The position numbers were made by a program, and so were the translations under genes. A stretch of 64,000 nucleotides of DNA from JBEKHT01 sp050012135 (GTDB taxonomy: Bacteria > Chloroflexota > Anaerolineae > Anaerolineales > RBG-16-64-43): assembly GCA_050012135.1 (NCBI GenBank), contig JBEKHT010000003.1, positions 1-64,000 of the forward strand. Reading direction: 5' to 3'. Below, piece after piece: positions 34,848 through 42,941 of this stretch (the stretch's first letter is position 1; each line of letters starts with the position of its first letter). Under the pieces are notes generated by a model. The model was not told the origin of the DNA and did no database searches. It saw only the letters and a program-made list of their open reading frames with translations.

Positions 34848-35001
34848 GCCCAACAATGCGCTCAACCGGACATATCATCCGGCGGCCAAAAATCACGCCG
34901 CCAGGTTGCCACACCCTCGCTGCGCCGCTGCAGAAACGCCATATCAATGAATGAAGCCGCAGCGGCGGCTCGTTCGGTGCCGGTTAGCGCTGACGTTAGG
35001 C
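34848..35001 (+). other. attC site (integron cassette recombination site)
   Basis: The left end GCCCAAC (34848-34854, R'') fits RYYYAAC and the right end GTTAGGC (34995-35001, R') fits GTTRRRY. Inside, GCGCTCAACCGG (34858-34869, L'') pairs with CCGGTTAGCGC (34980-34990, L') except for one extra C on the left arm, the extrahelical base typical of attC. The spacers (AAT and TGAC) do not pair. The 154-bp length is slightly above the usual range. Central inverted repeats (GCCGCTGC...GCAGCGGC) would extend the stem. No integrase gene is in the window. Confidence 0.78.
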
Positions 35002-35261
35002 CGCTTGCTCCGGCTTCCTCCCCCCATCCGCACACTTGGTCGAACCAACCAGTTCTTGCACCATTACGATGTCTGCCCCAACCCGAGTCCCATTCTTCTT
35101 CGGAAATGCCATTCGCTAGGGAGATAATTGGCCATAGGCGACTCCCAGCCCAGCACCCGAGGCGCCTGAGCTCGAGGCCCTCCGCTGGCCAGGCCGCCTA
35201 TATCCACTTCCCTGACTATTGTTTCAGCGGTCGATTGGCTGAAGGTTTCACCCCTGGAGGA

Positions 35262-35822
35262 ACCTGCTGGCCCACCTGCCTCAAAAGGGGACAGGGCGAT
35301 GGCAGCCGCGGCCGTGAGGACCATCTTTGCCCCCTGGCCAGCAAAGCGCCAGCCCGCCCCCGGTGCGCCGGCCGAGGGGGGGCAGCCGGACCATCAGGCC
35401 GCTAGACAGCAGTTGGCAGAAGTGGTCCGAGCCATGCGCCCATGTTGGTCCAAAGCGTCTGAGTTGCTGGCCGGCGCCGAAACGGATGTCTTGGCTTGCA
35501 TGGACTTCCCTCCGGATTATCCTGGCTCGTGCGCCCAAGACGGGCTGGGTGCGGATCCACTGCACGAAGGTCCGGGAGCGAGTGACCCGAGAGGGACGCC
35601 GACGCATCAACGTCGTGGGGGTGTTCCTAGACAAGCCTTCGCTCACCCGACAGGTGGGGGCTCTGCGGGTGGAGAGGTCGCATGAAGGTGAGATCGAACG
35701 CGGGTACTTCCCTTGCCTGGAGCGCGCCAGGACAGGCAGTCTGGAGACCGTGCGCAAATTGACAGAGTTGAAGCAAACTCTGGTCGCAGAGCCGATCCCA
35801 TTGCGGCTGGAGTCCATTCGAT
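35262..35822 (+). pseudogene. IS256-family transposase, frameshifted C-terminal remnant
   Basis: Successive frames read NLLAHLPQKG, MAAAAVRTIFA, then ARQQLAEVVRAMRP...LLAGAETDVLACMDFP, and after a further frameshift EGRRRINVVGVFLDKPSLTRQVGAL. This is the C-terminal half of an IS256/Mutator transposase ('NLLAHLPKG..MAAALVRTIFA', 'DVLAYMDFPPEHW', 'RRTDVVGIFP..ASVIRLVGA'). At least two frameshifts and missing N-terminal parts make it inactive. A GC-rich hairpin repeat is inserted in frame after TIFAP (35343-35395). Confidence 0.75.
35343..35395 (+). repeat. GC hairpin repeat inserted inside the IS256 remnant (family copy 2)
   Basis: CCAGCCCGCCCCCGGTGCG followed by CCGGCCGAGGGGGGGCAG matches the hairpin core of the copies near 30336 and 37037. 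The normal IS256 protein has no residues here, so this DNA entered or expanded after the transposase gene. Confidence 0.55.
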
Positions 35823-35831
35823 AGCTCTTTC

Positions 35832-36062
35832 TCAGATCTGAGGCCCTTGAGGGGAGGTGACACCCTTTTGCACTATGGACTGAGACACCAACGAAAAAGA
35901 TTCGGGGTGATGAGGAAACTGTTTCAACAACGCAAAGAAACGGGTTTTCCCAATTCCAGGGGTATGCTTGTCAACTTCCTCTCGCCTCAAATGCCCTTGC
36001 TCATAGGAGGCGAACAAGACTTTGACTTGGTCAGCTGTAAACTGGTTGTGAAGTTGTGTCAT
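35832..36062 (-). pseudogene. Transposase N-terminal helix-turn-helix remnant
   Basis: The protein starts MTQLHNQFTADQVKVLFASYEQG and continues HTPGIGKTRFFALLKQFPHHPESFS, the N-terminal HTH of an integrase-type transposase family ('FT.EQVK.LL..Y..G..sR.e....lgi.ktRFF.LL..yr..P..Fs'). After about 60 residues the frame diverges, and no rve core follows on this strand. GATCA-rich bases flank the start. Confidence 0.65.
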
Positions 36063-36197
36063 GATGATCCCTTTTGATCATCATACAACACCCATCCAGT
36101 TCGCTTTTCGAGTTTGGCCGGCACCCGAACAACGAGCAATTGGCAACGACCCCATCCCGTGATGACTTAGGGCCGGAAACTCTATCAGGAGGGAGCC

Positions 36198-36506
36198 ATG
36201 TGCTGTATCACGACCATTTTTCTAGAATTCGGTTCACGGATCGCCATTTTGGTCTGGTGGCTGTCGGATCGGCAACGCTTCGTCCTCGCTTTTAAGAACT
36301 GGGCTCTGCCAGTGAACTTTGCCATCCCTATGTGGGTTTGGCCGTTGCTAGGCGCCATTTTCCTGCCGTGGACGACCCTGGCGTATCTCTTTGTCTTCCC
36401 AGGGGGCATCGTGGGCTATGAATGGATTGTGCTGGGGGTTGCCTTGTTGATCGACCTGGCCGGGTATGGCGGAACCTACCGGCATCGCGACCGCTTCTCA
36501 AGGTAG
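36198..36506 (+). CDS. 102-residue membrane protein of unknown function
   Basis: The ATG is preceded by AGGAGGGAGCC, a strong ribosome site. The protein has hydrophobic stretches at about 10-25, 44-68 and 72-90 and ends in a basic tail (TYRHRDRFSR). The motif FPGGIVGYEWIVLGVALLIDLAGYGG suggests a re-entrant or tightly packed C-terminal helix pair. No family recognised. It is flanked by transposase remnants and repeats, so it may be accessory. Confidence 0.65.
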   Translation: MCCITTIFLEFGSRIAILVWWLSDRQRFVLAFKNWALPVNFAIPMWVWPLLGAIFLPWTTLAYLFVFPGGIVGYEWIVLGVALLIDLAGYGGTYRHRDRFSR

Positions 36507-36710
36507 ACAACAGAATAAGGGCTGGTCATGGCAGCGGCAAGGCTATCCCAGCCAAGAACCTCATCCGCCCGACAATTGTCATGACCGGTTGAATGCTGAT
36601 CAGGGTATCAGCTATCCAGGCAGTCTTCGCCATCTGCCTCGCCATGGGAGCGGTGACACTCGATAATTGCCTCGTCCACTGCGCGAAGGTCCATTGGGCC
36701 GTTGATGCAC

Positions 36711-36802
36711 CAAGATCAACCTTGACCTGAGACACCACGGGAGGTAACTTCACATTTGCTCTCGGAGGCGAACCTTGCCAGGCTCACTCGCACCGCAGAA
36801 GT
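36711..36802 (+). repeat. Dispersed repeat, copy B
   Basis: About 75-80 percent similar to 28232-28315. The shared core contains GCGAACCTTGCCAGGCTCAC, and CTTGACCTGAGAC and GGGAGGTAA precede it. No gene follows directly in this copy; the GC hairpin repeat lies 160 bases further on. Confidence 0.5.
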
Positions 36803-36959
36803 AACGGCATCCTCAAGCATGGGGAACTGGGTCTGAGGCTGCCCCTGCCAGACGAAGGCTGATGACCCGGCGAGCTTCGCTTCGGTGGGCCGGCAAACTC
36901 TAGCGAAGAGACAAGATCGCAGATCGAGTTGATCTGCGATCTCCTTTTCCACCCTAGAC

Positions 36960-37274
36960 CTCGTGGCCGATGGCCCGGAGGCTGGTAGTTCCCCCCGGCC
37001 TGCGCCGGGGGCAGGAGGGCCCAGTCCGGCAGCGCGCCCTCGGTGCGCGGGCCGAGGAGACGGGCGAGTCCACCCCCGAGCTACCCAAATGTAAAACCGA
37101 GGCTCAGAGGGCCCCGGTACTTCCATGTTGGACACACACTCTGCCGGTCCCAGGCTCCAGTCCTTGGGGCATCATCCTATCCCACCACAATGCACCGGGT
37201 TCGTGCACGTTCCGACGCCGACCGGTTCTTCCGCCGCCGATGTGCTGGAATGGGGTATTCGGCCACCACACGGG
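36960..37274 (+). repeat. Composite GC-hairpin repeat (family copy 3)
   Basis: It contains the hairpin CCTCGG-tgcgcggg-CCGAGG (about 37038-37057), the GGCGAGTCC motif and a degenerate AACCGAGGCT/GCCCCGGT hairpin near 37095. A right part at 37139-37274 matches 38573-38718 (for example GGTATTCGGCCACCAC versus GATTTTCGGCTACCAC). The tRNA-like left end is more decayed than in the other copies. Confidence 0.5.
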
Positions 37275-37280
37275 TATAAT
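37275..37280 (+). promoter_or_regulatory. Perfect -10 box directly before the DUF4230 gene
   Basis: TATAAT at 37275-37280 ends 6 bases before the ATG at 37287. Transcription would start at or next to the start codon, giving a leaderless mRNA. No convincing -35 hexamer is seen. The box lies at the edge of the composite repeat. Confidence 0.5.
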
Positions 37281-37286
37281 ATCGGC

Positions 37287-37979
37287 ATGCGCAACATCGT
37301 GCTGATCACGCTGGCCGTCCTGGCTACGGCCGTTATCCTGGTAGGAACCTGGCTGGTTGTCCGGACCGTGCAAGAGTCGGTGCGCCCCGTGGCCGATCTG
37401 TCGGCCGGCGTCAGCACGCAGATCGCCGCGATCCTGCATCCGACCCCGACCATCGTGCCCGATCCCGTGACCATTGTGCGGGAGGTGCGTTCGCTATCGC
37501 GTCTGGAGACCATCCAGTACACGGTTGAGAAGGTGATCACCGCCGAGTCGGGGCAGGGCCCGCTGGGCTTCCTCTTCGGGGATCGGCTGCTTTTCATCGC
37601 CCACGGCGTCGTCATCGCCGGCGTGGACCTCGGCCGGCTGGGGCCCGGGGATGTCTGGGTCGACGCCGAGGGACGAGCCTACCTGCGCCTGCCGCAGGCG
37701 GAGATCTTCGTTGCCACGCTTGACAATCAGAAGTCGTACGTCTACGATCGCCAGACGGGCTTGTTGACGCACGGGGATATCTCGCTCGAGACGGACGCCC
37801 GCCAGGCGGCCGAGGACCAGATCCGGCAAGCGGCGCTGGACGACGGCATCCTCGGGCAAGCCCGTCTGAACGCTGAGAACACGCTCTATCCTCTGCTGCG
37901 CGAGTTGGGCGTTCCGGACGTCATCTTCGTCACCGAGGGCTCCGCCACGCCGGTGCCAGCGATGACTCCCACACCCTGA
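37287..37979 (+). CDS. DUF4230-family membrane-anchored protein
   Basis: A 230-residue protein. One N-terminal membrane helix (residues 4-27) is followed by a short spacer and a domain with VREVRSLSRLETIQYTVEKVITAE, LLFIAHGVVIAGVDL, YLRLPQAEIFVATLDNQKSYVYDRQTGLL and AAEDQIRQAALDDGILGQARLNAE. This is the DUF4230 pattern. The domain would face outside the cell; its function is unknown. The C-terminus is a Pro/Thr tail. No Shine-Dalgarno is present at the ATG at 37287, consistent with leaderless translation from the TATAAT just upstream. Confidence 0.82.
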   Translation: MRNIVLITLAVLATAVILVGTWLVVRTVQESVRPVADLSAGVSTQIAAILHPTPTIVPDPVTIVREVRSLSRLETIQYTVEKVITAESGQGPLGFLFGDRLLFIAHGVVIAGVDLGRLGPGDVWVDAEGRAYLRLPQAEIFVATLDNQKSYVYDRQTGLLTHGDISLETDARQAAEDQIRQAALDDGILGQARLNAENTLYPLLRELGVPDVIFVTEGSATPVPAMTPTP

Positions 37980-38379
37980 GTTACGCCAGCCGCCGACCTT
38001 TCAGGAAGGCCCCCGAACGTTTTGAATTCGCCTCGCCGGCCAGAGTGCATTGTTCAAGAATGGTGTAGAGCGTGAGCAAGGGCCATGTGACGTATCCTTC
38101 CCGTTGGACAAGTGTCCTGGCCAAAAACCCCAGACGTCCGATTTCAAACCCGGCAACAATCTCAGAGACGTTCCGGATTGCCGTAAGAGCAACATGAATG
38201 TCGGCAGTGACGCATTGCGGTGGTCACGACGGGGTCAGCCCTCGATTCGAATTCCCCATTGACATCATGACCCTAATCGACTATTGATGGATTCGATCTG
38301 GCTGTCGAGGACATCCGGGCATGCATGCATCGCGGAGCAACGGGCAGCCCCGGAAACATGTACGTGGTCGCCGAGGCCC
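37980..38379. other. Intergenic stretch after the DUF4230 gene
   Basis: About 400 bases with no gene or clear structure, leading into the fourth composite repeat. Confidence 0.4.
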
Positions 38380-38718
38380 CCGCCCCAGGGGCGTAACTCA
38401 TGACCCGAAGGCCAGTGGTTCCGCGGACTGCCCCCTGAACAGGCGAGTCCACCCCCGGCTACTCGAAAAAGGACTGAGGCCATCTGGGCCTCGGTTGGCT
38501 CTTCGCCGGTTCACGCGAATTCGGCCATATGGCCCTGCGTTTGCGATGTCGCAATCGCATTGGCCCCTTGGGCTCGTAACTAGCGGGTTCCACGTTCCAA
38601 TCCTGGGGGCGCTCCCTCCACAACCGTGGTCCACCAGCTGGCTCTTACCCATGGCGCTTCGACCGATTCTCCCGCCACCGGCATGTTTGGATGGGATTTT
38701 CGGCTACCACAGCCGGTA
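38380..38718 (+). repeat. Composite repeat with tRNA-Met-like start (family copy 4)
   Basis: GGGGCGTAACTCATGACCC followed by GAAGGCCAGTGGTTC resembles the anticodon arm (CAT in a CTCATGA loop), variable loop and T-arm start of a tRNA-Met. GGCGAGTCCACCCCCG and the hairpin ACTGAGGCC/GGCCTCGGT (38473-38494 region) follow. The right part, with TTCCAATCC and CCGATTCTCCCGCCACCGG, matches copy 3. Mismatches in every arm make a working tRNA unlikely. Confidence 0.5.
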
Positions 38719-38865
38719 GGCGCGGTACAGCGCATTAAAGTCCCCGTCGAAAGGCACCGCGCCCGGCTCGTAGTAACGACATGTTCCTACGGGACGCTCC
38801 GCAAAGTCGTCACCACTGTCGAGCCGGCCCAGGAGGCGCAGTTCCAGCGCGGTGAAGGCTTCCAA
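38704..38865 (-). CDS. Possible short gene or gene remnant
   Basis: From a TTG at 38865 the frame gives 53 residues beginning LEAFTALELRLLGRLDSG and ending NALYRAYRLW. The codon use and residue mix look coding (GDDFAERPVG, CRYYEPGAVPFDGDF). No ATG or ribosome site is present, and the frame is closed a few codons further upstream. It may be the C-terminal relic of a larger gene. No family recognised. Confidence 0.3.
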   Translation of the reverse strand: MEAFTALELRLLGRLDSGDDFAERPVGTCRYYEPGAVPFDGDFNALYRAYRLW

Positions 38866-39174
38866 TCCCCGGTGCGCCGACGGCGAAGAATGAGACCATC
38901 ATGTTTTGTTTGAGTACCGATGGCAGATGAGAAAACTTACGTAGTATTGGAGTGTAGATCACCTATTATGCGGCACCCACCAGAGCTGAATGCGACGCAC
39001 CTTGTTTTTCTACGTCTCCCCCAAATGGCGGAGGTTGATATTCCCCAGTTGTTGGATGCGGCCGAGGAAAACTAATTGTAGAATAACAAAGGCGTCGCAT
39101 GCGGTTTCGAAGCTTAAAAGCCTGCCACGGCTCATTTGCGCAACCGGCCTATCCGATCAAATCCGGAGGTAGGG
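38866..39174. other. Intergenic stretch upstream of the small lipoprotein gene
   Basis: No gene or structure is supported. The right half is more AT-rich than average. Confidence 0.4.
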
Positions 39175-39585
39175 ATGAAGAAGAAACTATTCATTTTCGC
39201 TTTAATGACCGTAATGCTTGTGATAGTCGCGGGCTGTGCTCCCGGCACGGTCCTACAAATCAATACCCCTGTCCCGAATACACAAGCCGGTACGCCTGCC
39301 CCCAACGGTCAAATCAACGTGCCCGGCGTAAGCATACAAGTCTATGCGCCGGGCCCGAACCCACTGGTCAATACAGCCGATGCGCACGGCCATGTTGCCG
39401 GTATCTTGTTAGGAATCTGGCACGGGTTCATTTCCCCAGTGACCCTCGTGCTATCATTCATCAACAAGGGTGTGCAGACGTACGAGGTTCACAACGACGG
39501 GAGCCAGTACAACCTTGGTTTCTTGTTAGGAGTGGCCATCCTGTTTGTCATTTTGGGCGCAATCGTTGGTTCGAGACGCCGATAA
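39175..39585 (+). CDS. Small lipoprotein with C-terminal membrane helix
   Basis: 136 residues. The signal MKKKLFIFALMTVMLVIVAG-C has the lipobox V-A-G-C21. A Pro/Asn/Gly-rich stretch (residues 22-60) follows, then HVAGILLGIWHGFISPVTLVLSFI and a second hydrophobic helix NLGFLLGVAILFVILGAIVG ending in Arg residues. GGAGGTAGGG precedes the ATG, and a textbook terminator follows the stop by about 40 bases, so it is a single-gene transcript. Similar small proteins occur in Chloroflexota, Firmicutes and Bacteroidota genomes without known function. Confidence 0.82.
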   Translation: MKKKLFIFALMTVMLVIVAGCAPGTVLQINTPVPNTQAGTPAPNGQINVPGVSIQVYAPGPNPLVNTADAHGHVAGILLGIWHGFISPVTLVLSFINKGVQTYEVHNDGSQYNLGFLLGVAILFVILGAIVGSRRR

Positions 39586-39622
39586 CGCCAAACACTGGAT
39601 CTCGAGATTCGCGCCAGCTTGC

Positions 39623-39654
39623 AAAATCCGCCACATTTTCTGTGGCGGATTTTT
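39623..39654 (+). terminator. Rho-independent terminator
   Basis: AAAATCCGCCACA (39623-39635), loop TTTTC, then TGTGGCGGATTTTT (39641-39654). A perfect stem with an A-rich start and a T-rich end, so it could work in both directions. Confidence 0.9.
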
Positions 39655-39911
39655 GATTGCCAGTGGAGCGCGCCGCTTTCATCGCCATTTGCGTAAGAAC
39701 GCATTCTTCCATGTACAAGGATCGTGTTGATTGGCGGAAAATGGCTGAGAGCGGCCTTTTCCCGAAGGACATCGGAACGATGTCACAAAGCAGGGGTGGC
39801 CCCATAACCCCAAGTCCTTTTCGCGGCATTCTCGGACGTGCGGCTTGGGTCAACCCGGACAGATGCAAAGGCGCACATAGTCTTTCTTCTGACTCCCCTC
39901 TTCCCGCTGCA

Positions 39912-40118
39912 TCAATCCCTAATTCGTTCGGCGGCCTTGTTGACCAGCAATGATATGATGCGCGGTAGCAACTTGTGGCTGAGAAGATCCAGAGTTTCTT
40001 GAAGGCTCATAACGACAATATCAAGGATCTTGAGCCTCTCTCCTAGCCAGAATCTCCATCCGTGCGGCAATTCACCTGAACGGTCGGCTGCTGACGACAT
40101 CGCGGCGTGCTTGACCAC
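39912..40118 (-). CDS. Possible small protein downstream of the Mg2+ ATPase gene
   Basis: A 68-residue frame starting 17 bases after the ATPase stop (GTG at 40118, or ATG at 40100). The core GWRFWLGERLKILDIVVMSLQETLDLLSHKLLPRII is amphipathic and helix-like. A run of G residues upstream could serve as ribosome site. It could be a regulatory or accessory peptide of the transporter, or chance coding; no family is recognised. Confidence 0.35.
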   Translation of the reverse strand: MVKHAAMSSAADRSGELPHGWRFWLGERLKILDIVVMSLQETLDLLSHKLLPRIISLLVNKAAERIRD

Positions 40119-40135
40119 CCCCCATTGGACTTGAC

Positions 40136-42739
40136 CTAAGCAGCAGCATTCTCCACCCGAGAGTAGAAATACTTCTTGGCCAACTCAGTGGCTAGGACGT
40201 AGAGCGCCGTTAGACCGAGGACTGTCAGCATGAGCGGAGCGGGCAAGGGAACAAAACCAAACACCGCGATGAACGGCAGGTACGGCAGGACGAGCGCAAT
40301 TCCAATGAAGATTAATGTGCTCGCCAGCAAGAGTGTGCCTGGGCGGCTGCGGAAGAAGAGATGGCGCGTCCGCACCACCAGGGCGATGACCAACTCTGTT
40401 ATCAAGGACTCGATGAACCAGCCGGTGCGGAACACCTCCGGCGAAGCGCGGAACAGAAACAGCAACGTCCCGAACGTCAGGAAGTCGAAGATCGAACTAA
40501 CCAGACCGAAGAGCACCATGTAGTTGCGGATGAACTTGGTGTTCCAGCGGTGCGGCTTCTCCGCCATTTCTGGGTCCACATTGTCGCGGGCGATGGTTAT
40601 GGCGGGAATGTCGGAAAGGAAATTCTCGAGCAGGATTTGCGGAGCGAGCATAGGCAGAAATGACAAGAGCATCGATGCGCCGGCCATGCTGAACATATTG
40701 CCAAAGTTGGCGCTGATGGTCGTGAGGATGTACTTGATCGTGTTGGCGAACGTCACGCGGCCCTCATCAATGCCCTCCCGCAAGATGGCCAAATCCTTCT
40801 TAAGCAGCACAAAGTCAGCAGCCTCTTTGGCCACATCCACGGCCGTATCCACGGAGATACTCACGTCCGCGGCGTGCAGGGCCGGCGCGTCGTTGATGCC
40901 ATCGCCCATATAGCCAACCACATGCCTGGTCTTCTGCAGCGCCAGGATGATGCGCTCCTTCTGGTTGGGATCTACTTCCGCGAAGAGGGTGGTGCATTCG
41001 GCAAGGTGCCAGAGCCCCTCGTCATGCAGGTCGTTCAACTGACTTCCGGTCAGCACGCCTTGGAGAGGCAGGTTCACCGCCTCCGCGACGTGGCGGGCCA
41101 CTTTCTGGTTGTCGCCAGTAATAATCTTGAGCTGCACCCCGCGCTTAGCCAGATCAACAATGACTTGCTGCACATCGGCCTTCGGTGGATCGAAGAAGAG
41201 CAGGAAACCGGCGAAGGTGAGTGCGTTTTCATCGGTGTGCGAATAGGCTCCAGGCCGCGCGTCTGCCGTCTTCGTCGCCAGGCCGAGAATGCGGAAGCCT
41301 TTTTCGCTCCATTCGCTATACCGCTTTTCAATCTCTGCCCGCGCCGCGGCGTCTAACGGATGGACTCCATCCCCAACCTGTAGGCCGTTGCAGATGCTGA
41401 GAACGTTATCCAGTGCGCCCTTGGTGATGAGGGTACGTTGGTCTTGGGCATTGGCAGCGACCACACTCAGGCGCTTGCGCACGAAGTCGTAGGGGATTTC
41501 ATCCACTTTTTTCTCGGCGCTGATGTCCAGCCCAGCCTTCTGTGCAGCAGCTTGAATCGCTTCATCCAGCGGGTTGTTCAGCCCCGTCTGGTAGTGCGCG
41601 TTGAGATAGGCGTAGCGCAGAACGGCCTCGGATGGTTGCCCTTGCGTATCGAACGCGCCGTCGAGACGGACGACATCTTCGGTAAGTGTGCCGGTCTTGT
41701 CGGTGCACAGCACGTCCATGCTGCCGAAGTTCTCGATGGAGGTCAGGCGGCGCACAATCACGCCGCGCTTGGCCATCTGCTGTGCGCCGTAGGCGAGGGT
41801 AACACCGATAATGGCGGGCAAGAGCTCGGGCGTCAGGCCAACCGCCAGCGCCAGCGCAAAGAGAAGCGAGTCTAACAGCGGCTTGTGGAGGAAGATGTTG
41901 ACCGCCAAAACGATGACCACAATCACCAGCATGACCTGCGTGAGCAGGTTACCGAACTGGCGGATACCGCGTTCGAACTCGGTCTCCGGCGGGCGCAGTC
42001 TCAGGTTCTCTGCCACCTGGCCGAACACCGTGGCCTTTCCCGTCTGCACAATCAGCACCTGCGCGGTTCCACTACCGGCACTGGTACCCATGAAGACGCA
42101 GTTAGTACGTTGCGCCAGGCTGGCATTTGCGGGGGCAGTCGCCGGCTTCTTCTCTGCCGGGAAGGTTTCGCCGGTAAGCACGGCCTGGTTGACAAAGAAG
42201 TCCTTTGCTTCCAGCACGATGCCATCGGCCGGGATCAGACTGCCCGCGGAGAGCGCCACCACATCGCCTGGCACCACTTGTTCGGAGGGAAGCATCTGCG
42301 GCTGGCCACCACGCAGCACGCTGGACTTGATAGTGACCTGCGAACGCAGTTTCTCAACGGCGTTGCTGGCAGCGTATTCCTGCACAAAGCCAAGGATAGT
42401 GCTGCCAAGCACTATGGCAAGCACAATGCTGGCATCTACCCATTCCCCCACGATGCCGGAGACAATTGCGGCAAAGATGAGGATGAGAACGAGCACGCTC
42501 TTGAATTGACCCAGCAACAGCCGTAACGCGGTTGCATGCTGCTGGGCTCCAATTGTGTTCGGCCTATATTCCTTCAGGCGTTGCTCAGCGTCTGCCGGTT
42601 GGAGACCGTTACTGGAGGTGTGCAGTGCAGAGAAGAGTTGGTCGGGCGCGAGGCTCCAATAAGCCGCTGGAGTTGCCTGGCCAACCTGTTGCCCGGCCTT
42701 GGGTGGTGTGCTGGTGGAAGGATTCGGGAGGGGTTTCAT
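40136..42739 (-). CDS. mgtA: Magnesium-translocating P-type ATPase (MgtA/MgtB type)
   Basis: A full-length 867-residue P-type ATPase. The N-terminal cytoplasmic part is followed by helix pairs, the actuator motif LTGET, the membrane motif AVGLTPELLP and the phosphorylation site CTDKTGTLTED near residue 346. HYQTGLNNPLDEAI comes next, then the hinge GDGINDAPALHAADV and the MgtA-specific IARDNVDPEMAEKPHRWN before the last helices. It imports Mg2+ using ATP. GGAGAAG lies 4 bases before the ATG. No Mg-sensing leader could be recognised in the 200 bases upstream. Confidence 0.93.
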   Translation of the reverse strand: MKPLPNPSTSTPPKAGQQVGQATPAAYWSLAPDQLFSALHTSSNGLQPADAEQRLKEYRPNTIGAQQHATALRLLLGQFKSVLVLILIFAAIVSGIVGEWVDASIVLAIVLGSTILGFVQEYAASNAVEKLRSQVTIKSSVLRGGQPQMLPSEQVVPGDVVALSAGSLIPADGIVLEAKDFFVNQAVLTGETFPAEKKPATAPANASLAQRTNCVFMGTSAGSGTAQVLIVQTGKATVFGQVAENLRLRPPETEFERGIRQFGNLLTQVMLVIVVIVLAVNIFLHKPLLDSLLFALALAVGLTPELLPAIIGVTLAYGAQQMAKRGVIVRRLTSIENFGSMDVLCTDKTGTLTEDVVRLDGAFDTQGQPSEAVLRYAYLNAHYQTGLNNPLDEAIQAAAQKAGLDISAEKKVDEIPYDFVRKRLSVVAANAQDQRTLITKGALDNVLSICNGLQVGDGVHPLDAAARAEIEKRYSEWSEKGFRILGLATKTADARPGAYSHTDENALTFAGFLLFFDPPKADVQQVIVDLAKRGVQLKIITGDNQKVARHVAEAVNLPLQGVLTGSQLNDLHDEGLWHLAECTTLFAEVDPNQKERIILALQKTRHVVGYMGDGINDAPALHAADVSISVDTAVDVAKEAADFVLLKKDLAILREGIDEGRVTFANTIKYILTTISANFGNMFSMAGASMLLSFLPMLAPQILLENFLSDIPAITIARDNVDPEMAEKPHRWNTKFIRNYMVLFGLVSSIFDFLTFGTLLFLFRASPEVFRTGWFIESLITELVIALVVRTRHLFFRSRPGTLLLASTLIFIGIALVLPYLPFIAVFGFVPLPAPLMLTVLGLTALYVLATELAKKYFYSRVENAAA

Positions 42740-42941
42740 TCAACTTCTCCGGACCTCGGATTATCATCATATCGCTCAGGCATCGTATGTTACATGTGCA
42801 AGGAACACTCTATCTTGGCTCGTTCACGAGCATTTGTGGATCAGCGCGCAATCTGGGATTATAAATCTTGCGCCACCTACTGTTCGTGCACCCGCGCCGT
42901 ACGGAACTGGAAGCGGCAATTGCCTTCGCCAGAATCCCGCT

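Noticed and set aside
38390..38450. Functional tRNA-Met
   Set aside because: The anticodon loop is present but the stems do not pair and the 3' half is replaced by hairpin repeat sequence; treated as a relic.
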